Source of the DNA: Sclerotiophoma versabilis
Taxonomy: Eukaryota; Ascomycota; Dothideomycetes; Pleosporales; Didymellaceae
DNA length: 64,000 nt
Direction of reading: 5' to 3'
NCBI GenBank assembly: GCA_012274445.1
Contig: JAAROD010000033.1
Span: forward strand, 186,001-250,000
Shown: positions 11,788 through 21,215 of the stretch, piece after piece
Layout of the letters: each line of letters starts with the position of its first letter
How positions within the stretch are numbered: position 1 is the first letter of the stretch
Translations under genes and position numbers: made by a program
Notes under the pieces: generated by a model
Seen by the model: only the letters and a program-made list of their open reading frames with translations
Database searches by the model: none
Told to the model about the DNA's origin: nothing

Positions 11788-12194
11788 GGAATTCCGGTCA
11801 TTAAAATCAAAAACTTTGGGAAAGCGCAGATCGCACTAGGCTCAGAAGGTACAGCTGCGTGCCAAGGTACCGTGGCAGATCCCACGCCGAACACTCCAAG
11901 TGTGTCAAGGGACCACTCACAGCTCAGAAATCACACGTCAGCATCAGCATGTTGTGGCGCGATGATACTGCTTGTTTTCGTTTGAAGAGAGATCAGGATG
12001 AGCTCTCGTCGCGTCGCGTCTTCCCAGCAAAGTGGGGCGCACCCGCTGCGCCCAAGCTCCTTCCCCAGACTGGATATCAACCAAACAGTCGGCCCAGGTC
12101 AGCCCTGGAGCCTTCTTCATGTCACTCCTTCCTCTTCTCATGCACTTTCAAAAAGTCACCTTCAGCCTTTCGCCTTCTTTTTGTCCCATGCATC
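11788..12194. promoter_or_regulatory. Bidirectional promoter BCS1 / RRM-like gene
   Basis: 407 bases between two divergent start codons (11787 minus, 12195 plus), so both promoters must lie here. The last 100 bases before 12195 are pyrimidine-rich (CTTCCTCTTC runs), as common near fungal transcription starts. No sequence-specific site could be assigned. Confidence 0.5.
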
Positions 12195-13740
12195 ATGGCG
12201 ACCGTCACTATAGGGAAGGCCTATTTCGACGCCCTTCTTCGAAGGTAAGTACATATCGACGAAAACCCCAGTCTTGCAGGTTTGCTGACAAGCCGACGAT
12301 AGAGCCCAATTCGTAGGTTGTCCATCCGCCAGGCAGCCACTTTGTCACTGTACTGAACCACTCCAGCACACTTCTGGACATGAGTTCGAGCTTGCGCCAG
12401 ATCTACTCAGCAATGTTACTATCTCGAAAGCAGAACATGACTACCTAGTAAGTCCTTCCTCCTAGATCTACCCGCGCCTTATGCGTGCTTCTCCCACATT
12501 TAGCCTCGTTCTATTTCCGTGCACATCTTTCAGCTCAGTCGCTGACAAACAATAAGCAACAATGCAGTCGCGACTACGGTACGTGAAGTTAAACGCCAGC
12601 ACAGACATCGCAGACAAACTATATCATTCTGACTACCTCCAGCCCTGCTTAAAAGTGCTCTGTTCCGTGGTGGTCTGACAAAAGACACCTTGAACACGCT
12701 TCTAGCTGGCGAAAGCAAGTTCGCCGATGACGATGCTTCACAGTACGAATACAGCTCGGAGAAGACATTCATGAAACCTAGGACAGTCTCTGTCACGATG
12801 CGAGTACCTCATGGCAACGATAGTCCGTCTACATTAGATGACACTGAGACCGGCAGTGACCGTCTTGAGCTTTCTCAAGCTCGACCATTGCATCGCGCAT
12901 ACAGCAACGGTCAGACTGAGTCTTGTGTGGACAATTATTCAGAAGAAGAGCAAGACTACAAGCCAGAGCAAGAGAATCGCGAGCGTATTTCAGTGCACAG
13001 CCAACGCACCGTTCTCATCACCAATCTCACGGAACGTGCTACTCACAAGGACATTGCTGGCGTAATCCGTGGAGGACGACTCCTCGATATCTTCCTTCGT
13101 AACGACCGGTGTGCTACTGTGTCCTTTGTTGAAGGTGCAGCTGAGTTCCTGGCATATGTCAGGCGTAATGACATCTACCTTCATGCGAAGCGTGTATGTA
13201 CTATCAAGCAAGTGACACGACTTTGCAGAACTAATTGACTCCTAGCTCGGGTTTCGTTGGGCCGACCGTCAGTTCCACGTCCCGCCTCACATCTCTAATA
13301 AGATCGCAGGAGGAGCATCGAGGAATCTTGTTGTGCGTGGTGTAGCCGGCAGAGTCACTAAGGAGCAAATCCGAGATCACCTCGATCACATCCACAATCT
13401 TGTTGTCGTCGATATCTATTTTCACAACGGAGATGCATACATATCAACTAACTCAATCCACAACGCACTATTTGCCAGGACCTGTATGATGTCTCGTACA
13501 ATCTACAAGAGAACGCGCATCGACTGGGCGCCAGACGAGTGCGCAGCTTCATTGCCACAGCCTAGCATGAAGACCCGTCCGCCAGTTATGCAAATTCCTT
13601 CAATGTCTCTGTCTAGGAAGAACACCTATGCGCTCCTCGATACCGGCTCCTCGATAGACTCAGACTCGCAAAGTGAATCCTACATGTCCAATGGCATCCA
13701 CCTCGATCGCGACGACTGGGCCAACGCCACTGTAGCGTGA
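12195..13740 (+). CDS. Twin RRM-like RNA-binding protein with a 10-nt microexon
   Basis: Six exons: 12195-12244, 12303-12312, 12367-12447, 12539-12578, 12643-13193, 13246-13740 (1227 nt, 408 residues). The second exon is only 10 nt (coding RAQF with its neighbour), yet phases fit throughout. The N-terminus contains a repeated motif, VTIGKAYFDALL and VTISKAEHDYL, then DYALLKSALFRGGLT. After an acidic linker come two RRM-like folds: RTVLITNL...CATVSFVEG (about 181-255) and RNLVVRGVAG...DAYISTN (about 269-330). The C-terminus is Ser-rich. I recognise it as a conserved ascomycete RNA-binding family but know no firm function; a role in mRNA regulation is inference. Divergent from BCS1. Confidence 0.82.
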
Positions 13741-14511
13741 GTATTCTACGCTTGTGCCGGCTCACAAGCTCGCTTCAAGGTTTTCAGTGACTTCTGTCGA
13801 TCTTCGCGACAAGAGCAGTACAGTGAGAGCACGGTGCCAGATCCTTCGAAGGTTGCGAGTTGCCGTTGCCAATAGATAGCCTTTACTCCACCCCGGAGAG
13901 CAGCTTGCCACCGGCCGTCATGGGTATATTCTGACTCGTTGTATGATGCGCTTGGGCCTGTCATCTCATATCTGTCTGTGTAGCGTTTTCAGGAGCATCG
14001 ATATTAAGTACCTAGATACTCACTTTCGCTTGAGCCTATCTCCTATCTGAAACCCTGAATCGATCTGGATTATCATCACAATGACACTCCACTGGTGGAA
14101 TATGTTCCAATTCATCGATTGATACGGTGTCTCTTATACCTCCTTGGAAACTGTCAATAGAACCTGAAGGCTTTTAGAGACATTAACGACTTCCACAAGC
14201 TTGTCAGCGCTTACAGAACTCTGCTCCTGTATGTCAGAAATATCTTAGCATTGAGACTGGCTGGAAATCTACTCAAGTACTGTTGGCGTCCCTGAAGACC
14301 TCCAAGGTCTGCTGTCGGCCCACGACTTATCGGCGGATCTTCTGAGGATACAAAAAGGTGTATACAGTATTGACCAATCATGCTTAAGTGGAGCTTAGCT
14401 TCGGTTGAGAGAGCTTACCCCATCTTTACTCGCGTTCACGTTGCCGAACCAACTCACCTCGCCCTATCCTCCTAGCTTCTGTGCATTGATATACTGGTAT
14501 CAGGCACCAAG
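13741..14511. other. Intergenic spacer, nothing recognised
   Basis: 770 bases between two plus-strand genes: terminator of the RRM-like gene and promoter of the nitrilase-family gene. No gene or clear repeat seen. Confidence 0.4.
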
Positions 14512-15611
14512 ATGGCACCCACAATCAAAGTTGCGGTGATTCAGCTGTACCCGAAAGTACGCTCTTCCCAAGCATAACATCACGATGACCGCATACTCAT
14601 CCAAGTAGCCTCTGGACCTAGAGCACAACTTCAACAAAGCCGCAAACTTTGTCCGATCGGCTGCTGCTCAAGGTGCTGAACTCGCCGTTCTACCAGAATA
14701 CCATCTCACAAATTGGCTGCCGAAAGATCCATCTTTCGCTGGTCTTTGCGATCAATGGGAAACGTATCTCAGGAAGTACCAGGAGCTGGCGAAAGAGTGT
14801 GGGATTTGTATTGTGCCGGGTACTATTGTTGAGGGCCATAGGGGAGAGGAGAAGGAGGAAGATCGGTTGCTGAATGTAGCGTATTTCATTGGGAAGGAGG
14901 GAGAGATTGTGGGGAAGTACATCAAGAAGAACCTGTGGTATGTTGAGAATCTCTGGTGTCTTACTGACAAGTACCTTTCCTCTTCCTTTCCGGGCTACAT
15001 GTTCCCTCTATGATAGAGCATGATGAGATTACACATCTGACCATCCCCACAGGGGCCCAGAGCGCGACCACCTCACTTCCTCCACCCACGCTCCTCATGA
15101 AGTCTTCGACACCCCTATCGGCAAAGTCGGTATGTTGATCTGCTGGGACCTTGCGTTTCCCGAGGCATTCCGCGAGCTCATCGCCGCGGGCGCAAAAATC
15201 ATCATCATCCCTACATTCTGGACGCTCAATGATTGCAACGCTGCCGGTCTGGCCAGGAACCCAGCTTCAGAGGCATTGTTCCTGGACAGTATGCTCACGG
15301 CTCGGGCGTTTGAGAATACTTGTGCGATTGTTTTCGCGAATGCAGGAGGGCCACCGGGAAAAGGCTACGCGGGGCTCAGTCAAGTGACGGTACCGTTTGT
15401 GGGACCTCTAGCCAAGTTGGGGTCTGCAGCTGAGGGTATGATCGTTGTGGGTGTGGATCTGCAGATGCTGGAGGATGCTGAGGCGAATTATCAGATCAGA
15501 AGTGATATCTCGAGGAGTGATTGGCATTATGATTATAGGCATTCGAGACTGGATAATCCGCACTCGAGGGATAATGAGGGGGCGAGGGATGAGATCGATG
15601 GTAGGGACTAG
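14512..15611 (+). CDS. Carbon-nitrogen hydrolase (nitrilase superfamily)
   Basis: Three exons: 14512-14556, 14609-14937, 15053-15611 (933 nt, 310 residues). The protein opens with the family strand IKVAVIQLYPK. The Glu-Lys-Cys catalytic triad is visible: E45 in AVLPEYHLTNW, K121 in GKYIKKNLW, and C155 in GMLICWDLAFPEAFRE. The second splice falls inside the Trp codon after KKNL and restores NLWGPERDHL. Length matches single-domain members, which hydrolyse nitriles, amides or carbamoyl groups in the cytosol. The subfamily, and thus the substrate, cannot be told; the LICWDLAFPE box is of amidase type rather than true nitrilase. The C-terminal 40 residues are polar and rich in Arg, Asp and Ser. 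Confidence 0.9.
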
Positions 15612-16090
15612 GAAGGATTGTGGATATAAGTGCATACAAGAGCGCCAATTAGCTCAGTATATATAGCAAGCTCGATCTGGCGCAAGTTTTTGAGTTCGAT
15701 TGGAGATTGTATTGCTCAGGCTAGCACCTAGCAGGCTCGAATGGTACTCGGGACCGTGATTGAGATTGTTACATGTTGCAGTACAATCGAAAGAAGTAAA
15801 AGAACGCCGATCTCTGGCCCTTCCCGTGCAACGGAGCATGGTCCTCGACATCGAGGACGTAATCAGTCGTGGCTGAAGAGATATCCAAGTAACGCCATCC
15901 TTCTAGCTGGCAAAATCCAGCACCTGTCCTTCAGTCTGCATCATATTTACCGATGTCGCTTAAGCCAATGAAACGCCACAGTAACCGAGCATCAGACATT
16001 ACACCAGAATCCCTCCTAATAACCGAAACCGCGGACCAATCCCAACGCTAGAACAAGAACCATCAAACGCCATGCCAATTCTTGATCGTT
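15612..16090. other. Convergent 3' spacer
   Basis: 479 bases between the 3' ends of two convergent genes. No gene, repeat or RNA recognised. Confidence 0.4.
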
Positions 16091-16576
16091 TCAGCTCTGT
16101 TCGCTCATACTGCCTTCACTGTCCGAGATGTCGTTGGTGGATATGCTGTTCTTGATGGTCCTGGTCACGCCATGGTCGGTGGAGATAGTCTCGCCGACGA
16201 CGACGACTCTTGTTTTCCCCAGCTCAAGAAAGGTCGACTCGTCCGCAGCAAGCGTGGCGGCAACGTCCTTCTCGTACACTCTCTTGTAGAAAGCGTGGAA
16301 GGCATGCTCGGTCTCAAAAGTCATGGAGGCTATGCAGTCGTAGTCAATTTCGTCAGCATCGCCCCGTAAGAGCAGTGGAGGCCTGTCAGGGTTCGCTGGC
16401 CCACCAAAGCCTTTGCGCGTGATGCGAGCCAGATAGCGTCGTGTGAAGTTGGAGGGCCAGTTGCTTCCGCAGAGACGGTGTGCCAGGGGGATGTGGATGT
16501 TCTCGTAGTGGTGCTGGAACTCCTCTGGGGAGAGGGCTGGGTTCCTTGTGACGAAGAGGATGATGGTGTAGGTCAT
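16091..16576 (-). CDS. EthD-like dimeric alpha/beta-barrel protein
   Basis: Single exon, 161 residues from the ATG at 16576 (the open frame runs back to a TTG at 16603). It starts with the strand TYTIILFVTRNPALSPEEFQHHYENIHIPLAH, of which the part PALSPEEFQHHYE and the following HIPLA are typical of EthD and related ferredoxin-like barrels. The second half supplies YDCIASMTFETEHAFHAFY and ends in a Ser-rich tail. EthD-like proteins occur in oxidative and polyketide-modifying pathways, but many fungal members stand alone and are uncharacterised; no pathway genes flank it here. Divergent from eIF3l across 577 bases. Confidence 0.7.
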   Translation of the reverse strand: MTYTIILFVTRNPALSPEEFQHHYENIHIPLAHRLCGSNWPSNFTRRYLARITRKGFGGPANPDRPPLLLRGDADEIDYDCIASMTFETEHAFHAFYKRVYEKDVAATLAADESTFLELGKTRVVVVGETISTDHGVTRTIKNSISTNDISDSEGSMSEQS

Positions 16577-17153
16577 GTCGACGACAGTCACAGCAGCAGG
16601 CAAAGCACGGACGGTGGGCAGGACTGTGAAGTCAAAGTCGGTAGTGAGCGTCTGACAGGACGGGCATGCGCTTCCGGAAGGACGGTGGAAGACGCAGCTT
16701 ATAAGTTGACTGGTTCTTCCAGACGGCGGAACCAGTCTGTGCCCTAGCCTTGGGCGCTGAGCGTGCGCAGTGGCTCATGAGGCGGCGCTGTCTGGCGGAC
16801 GGGCAGGATTTCTCTCCGCCTGCACAGCACAGGTGGACATGCTCTCGCCAGACCTGCTAACAGGACAGACTGAGGCAGACGACGGCAGCGACGCATCGCA
16901 GCGACGCATGCCCAGGCATGACACACGGCCGCCGCGCTGTGATTGGCGGGCGCTGGGGCAGACAAGGTCAGTGCAGGCGCAGCGCGAGCCCCTCCAGGCC
17001 GGCGCTAAGCAACGCACTTTGGATGCGAATTGTCGAATTCTCAGCGCGGGGAGCCTCATCGAGATCGATCACGACCACGACGCCGACGACGCCCAGCACT
17101 CTCGACGCCCTGCCACCGCGCCCGCCGCACGCAGCACACACGATCGCATCACC
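16577..17153. promoter_or_regulatory. Bidirectional promoter EthD-like / eIF3l
   Basis: 577 bases between divergent start codons at 16576 (minus) and 17154 (plus). GC-rich; open frames that cross it in several phases reflect base composition and were rejected as genes. Confidence 0.45.
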
Positions 17154-18667
17154 ATGAGTCGGTTCCAGGGCGACTCGGACGCCGAGGAGGAGGTCATGGC
17201 CGGCGAGTTCCGCGAGCAGGTGCAGTACGACGGCATGGAGGAGCTCGACCGCATGCCCTCGATCGGCGGCAACCAGGACATCCACGCGCAGCTGCAGGCC
17301 GCCGCGACGCCGCTCGAGTTCCAGGCGACGCTGGAGACCAAGTTCGCCAGCTACGACAACTACTGCAACCTCTTCCACTACATCCTCAACTCGGACGGCC
17401 CCGTCGACCTCGAGGTCCCCAACGTAGGTGCTTTGCACGCGGCAGCGTGAAGTTTCAGTTTCAGTTTCAGTTTGCGGGCGGCGCTGACAGCCCACAGTAC
17501 TACTGGGCATGGGACGTCATCGACGAGTTCATCTACCAGTTCAACAGCTTCTGCAGCTACCGCCAGAAGGTCGCCCTGAAGAACGACAACCCCGAGGAGA
17601 TCCAGCTCCTGCGCGAGAACCCAAACACATGGGGCTGCTACAGCGTCCTCAACGTTCTGTACTCGCTCATCCAGCGCTCGCAGATCAACGAGCAGCTCGC
17701 CGCCATGAAGCGCGGCGAGGACTCGAACCTGTACGCCGGCGAGTACGGCCAGCGCCCCCTGTACAAGATGCTGGGCTACTTTTCCATCATCGGCCTCCTG
17801 CGCGTCCACTGCCTGCTCGGTGACTTCAGCCTGGCCCTCAAGACCCTCGACGACATCGAGCTCAACAAGAAGGCCCAGTTCGCCCGCGTCATGGCCGCCC
17901 ACTTCACCACATACTACTATGTCGGTTTCTCCTACATGATGATGCGCCGCTACACCGACGCCATCCGCATGTTCTCCCACATCCTCGTCTACGTATCGAG
18001 GACCAAGAACTTCCAGAAGAACTCTCAGTACGACTCCATCACCAAGAAGAACGACCAGATGTACGCCCTCGTCGCCATCTGCGTTGCCTTCCAGCCCACA
18101 AGGCTCGACGACACCATCCACACCGCTCTCCGCGAGAAGTACGGCGAGCAGTTCAACAAGCTGCAGCGTGGTGGACCCGAATCGCTGCCCCTGTTCGAGG
18201 AGCTGTTCCGCACTGCCTGCCCCAAGTTCATTAGCCCCACTCCCCCAGACTTCGACAACCCGGAGGTCAACATCGACCCGGTTGAGCACCACCTCAGGAT
18301 CTTCATGGACGACGTCAAGAACAACATGATGTCGCCCACCGTCAAGAGCTACCTGAAGCTGTACACCACCATGGACTTGAAGAAGCTCGCTGGCTTCCTC
18401 GAGGTCGAGCCCGAGAAGCTGAGGTGCTGGCTGCTCGTCAACAAGCAGAGGAACAAGCAGATCAGGTGGAACGAGGGTGGCCTGCTCGAGGGTGATGTTG
18501 TTTCCGCTGGCGACCTTGACTACGCGATGGAGGGTGTAAGTGCAATCAGACTTGAGTCAATGAACCGCATCACTAACACTAACCAGGATCTCATCCACGT
18601 CTCTGAGGCAAAGGTCGGCCGGAAACTCGTCGACTGGTATCTCAGGAACTTGGCTCGCACTTACTAG
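17154..18667 (+). CDS. Translation initiation factor eIF3 subunit l
   Basis: Three exons: 17154-17423, 17498-18535, 18587-18667 (1389 nt, 462 residues). The start MSRFQGDSD is followed by the family blocks EVPNYYWAWDVIDEFIYQF (across intron 1), NTWGCYSVLNVLYSLIQRSQI, RPLYKMLGYFSIIGLLRVH, LGDFSLALKTLDDI, YVGFSYMMMRRYTDAIR and a C-terminal PCI-type winged-helix region ending in VGRKLVDWYLRNLARTY. eIF3l is a non-core PCI subunit of the cytosolic eIF3 complex and pairs with eIF3k in Neurospora and animals; budding yeast lacks it. Strong G/C third-position bias, unlike the low-bias accessory genes in the window, suggests high expression. The bias also creates long antisense open frames that are not genes. 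Confidence 0.95.
17453..17473 (+). repeat. Tandem TTTCAG hexamers in eIF3l intron 1
   Basis: The intron contains TTTCAG repeated three to four times just upstream of the acceptor at 17497. Each unit by itself resembles a 3' splice site. Confidence 0.8.
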
Positions 18668-19605
18668 AGAGTTGACACGACATGGGAGCTACTTCAGAGA
18701 TAACCTTGGCCAAATCGAGATAGAGCATCCGGCTTGGAGTTGGGGGTTTACGGCATTATGGAAAAGCATTTCTGCGGATAATTGAGCGGATAGCTCATGG
18801 ATCAATGAGGCGATAGAGTCACAGGTGCTCGGAGCTCTGCTGAAGGCCATGCCCCCACCGCATGTGTGGAAGCAGAGCGGTGGAAGGGGAAGAAAGCACC
18901 GCGTCCAGAGGTGCGGAGGATGAGCAGTAGAAGTTTGATGATATATGCGTCAATGAACAAATCGCACCTGACAAGAATACACCTGACAAGAATACACCTG
19001 ACAAGAATACACCTGACAAGAATACACCTAACAAGAATACACCTGACAAGAATACACCTGACAAGAATACACCTGACAAGAATACACCTAACAAGAATAC
19101 ACCTGACAAGAATACACCTGACAGGAATACACTGGACTTGCTTGGCTGTATCACATTAATGGCAGCCTTGCTCAGTAAAGGTGCTGACTGGGCCACCAAC
19201 GCAACTCCTCAAGACACGTCTGCTCGAGCAACGCCATCCAAACAAGCTTTCGCAGATAAGCGCCAGGGACGGGTATATTGCATCGTGTTATTTCACAGCG
19301 CTGAAACTCCTACTCCAACATGGGCTCAACTTTCAGTTGATGCAGCCTGCCCTTCATCGGTCGCTCCTGCTTTCCCTACCCCGTTCGGCGATACCGCTGT
19401 CTGTTACGAACAACGCGTACCTCATCACGTCCTTGACGCGTCCACCTGTTCGCAACACGCCACGAGCTCTATCGCGTGCTCCACAGCGTCCATCCTTGTT
19501 ATCAGCCCCCAACTCCTCACGGCGGGGTAGATAACCTTCACCTACGACCAACAACACCCAAGAAGCAGGAAGAGAAGGCAGCCCGCGTGCACCCACACAG
19601 ACAAC
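18668..19605. other. Intergenic region with minisatellite
   Basis: 938 bases between eIF3l and the coiled-coil gene, both plus strand. Apart from the 15-bp minisatellite at 18965-19129 and a pyrimidine-rich stretch before 19606 that probably marks the promoter, I see no gene. Confidence 0.5.
18965..19129. repeat. 15-bp minisatellite, 11 copies, with 60-bp higher-order period
   Basis: Eleven head-to-tail copies of CACCTGACAAGAATA. Copies 5 and 9 carry the same G-to-A change (CACCTAACAAGAATA), exactly four units (60 bp) apart, and copy 11 has CAGG for CAAG. The shared variant shows that a four-unit block was itself duplicated. The array is a multiple of three, so it stays open in several frames and makes artificial repetitive open frames on both strands. 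Confidence 0.97.
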
Positions 19606-20415
19606 ATGGCGCCAGACTTGAACTCAGTTCCCGTGTCTCCGCGCCCAAGCATAACAAGCAACCCCTCGCACACGCAGACTGGCACATCAAGCTCTCGCCA
19701 GAACTCGACACCAGCCTCCCGACGAGCGTCACAAATCTATCCCATGAGCCCACCACCACTCCCTCTGGCCTCGCCAGGCGGCACACTCCCACCTGCATCC
19801 CAACACCCCCACGCTTTCCCACCGCTATCGCCCAACCTACCCAGCGCCGACGCAGGCAACATCCCCATGCGGCACCCACGCCCTATGACGGCCGCCGAGA
19901 TGCATCTCGAGCTCGAGAAAGAGCAGGAGGCTGTGGTAAACAGGCTCACACGGGAACTTTCAGCCTTACGCGCCCACTCCGCGTCCGTAGCCTCCACAAC
20001 CTCCTCTGTCGCCTCGAACGCGCTTCTAGACGTCACAGACCCCGCCGGCAGCGCAGCACACTCTGGCGCCCCGCTGCAGGGAGCCACACACCCAACGTCC
20101 TCGCGGCGGCACCGCAGTAGCAGCAGTGTGTCAAGGAGTGGGGGACTGCCGATGGGCGTGCACAGTATTCCGCAGAGTCACAGGCAGAGCATGAGTAGTC
20201 AGCAGGGTGGTGGTGTGGAGATGCGCAGGAGCAGTAGCATTGTCAGTACACCTCGGTATGAGGAGGTGGCGCTGCATAGGGCTGAGCTGGAGGAGGTCAA
20301 GAAGGAGAATGAAGTCTTGAAGCAGAGAATCAGGGAGTTGGAGAGAGCGATTCGGAGCGGGGAGGAGGGGAGCAGGGGGAGGACTGGCGCGCCTGCGACT
20401 GAAGGCAGTGCATAG
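19606..20415 (+). CDS. Ser/Pro-rich protein with coiled-coil segments
   Basis: Single exon, 269 residues, ATG at 19606. The N-terminal 85 residues are low-complexity Ser/Pro (SPPPLPLASPGG). Two short heptad-rich segments follow: MTAAEMHLELEKEQEAVVN with NRLTRELSALRAH (about 93-120), and near the C-terminus LHRAELEEVKKENEVLKQR with IRELERAI (about 223-250). Between them lies a Ser/Arg-rich linker (SSRRHRSSSSVSRSG) rich in possible phosphorylation sites. No enzyme motif, signal peptide or membrane segment. I do not recognise a named family; the layout (disorder plus coiled coils) suggests a scaffold or regulatory partner, which is inference only. Upstream pyrimidine-rich leader supports a real promoter. 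Confidence 0.72.
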   Translation: MAPDLNSVPVSPRPSITSNPSHTQTGTSSSRQNSTPASRRASQIYPMSPPPLPLASPGGTLPPASQHPHAFPPLSPNLPSADAGNIPMRHPRPMTAAEMHLELEKEQEAVVNRLTRELSALRAHSASVASTTSSVASNALLDVTDPAGSAAHSGAPLQGATHPTSSRRHRSSSSVSRSGGLPMGVHSIPQSHRQSMSSQQGGGVEMRRSSSIVSTPRYEEVALHRAELEEVKKENEVLKQRIRELERAIRSGEEGSRGRTGAPATEGSA

Positions 20416-21215
20416 ACGACGGGTCTCGTCGACGGCCTTGACTGTCACCCACTGCACAGCTTTGCTTGCACTGGACACATTTTCCCCGCCCGGATCAGGG
20501 CTTTGGGCGCAAATACGGGTATTACAACGGCGTTACAGCGTGGTATGCTATCAGCAAGCAAGCGACAAATACAAGCGTTCCAGCGATGAATAACCAGAAT
20601 AGCACTCTCCAAACTACACACAAATCAGGAATATAATCAACGCCTTTTTCCCAACAGGCTCTCTCATCATGCCGTGACTAGAATGAGGCTTATCCGCGGT
20701 GCCTTGCTTTTCTCTCATCGCAACTCAAGGCTATCTTGTGACTAGGAAAGAAACCACACTATCGACTATTGACTGATCGACTACCGACTGTCAAAGTCAT
20801 TGCATCTCAAGACATTGTATAGCAGGACGTTGCATCTCTAGACACCACATATCAACGCATTACATAGCACAACTAATAAAGCGATAAAAGTGGTGGTGGT
20901 GGTGGTGGGAAGAGGAGTGGGGAGGGGCGTGTGAAGATCAAGGGGGTGGATGGATAGGTGGACGGATGCATAGAAAATGGGTGGTGGTTGATCTATGGAT
21001 GGTGGGAGATGGCAAATGGGTGAGATGGTGGATAAGTTAAGCGTTGTGCGAGATGGTATGCTATGCTACGCTATACTACGCTATACTACGCATGCACCGT
21101 CGTATATGGTTTATAACAGCCGCTGAGGCCGCTGGAAATGCAAATCTCGTCATCCATTACGAACCGGAACTGCGTACCAACGCGCGAGTCTGCAACCTTG
21201 GCCTCAGCCTCAGCC
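20416..21215. other. Convergent 3' spacer with G-rich low complexity
   Basis: 800 bases between convergent 3' ends. Positions 20885-21030 are G-rich on the plus strand (a GGT trinucleotide run near 20891-20908, then many GGG/GGTGG groups), able in principle to form G-quadruplex. Positions 21058-21095 repeat CTACGCTATA-like decamers. No gene seen. Confidence 0.5.

Noticed and set aside
17378..18292. 304-codon antisense frame opposite eIF3l
   Set aside because: It mirrors the strong G/C third-position bias of the sense gene and has a low-complexity Val/Leu/Glu composition; no family resemblance.
18965..19129. CRISPR-like array
   Set aside because: Units are contiguous with no spacers, and the genome is eukaryotic.
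18819..19199. Repetitive protein frames (HLTRI on plus, GVFLS on minus)
   Set aside because: They are translations of the 15-bp minisatellite, whose length is a multiple of three; no start context or flanking coding character.
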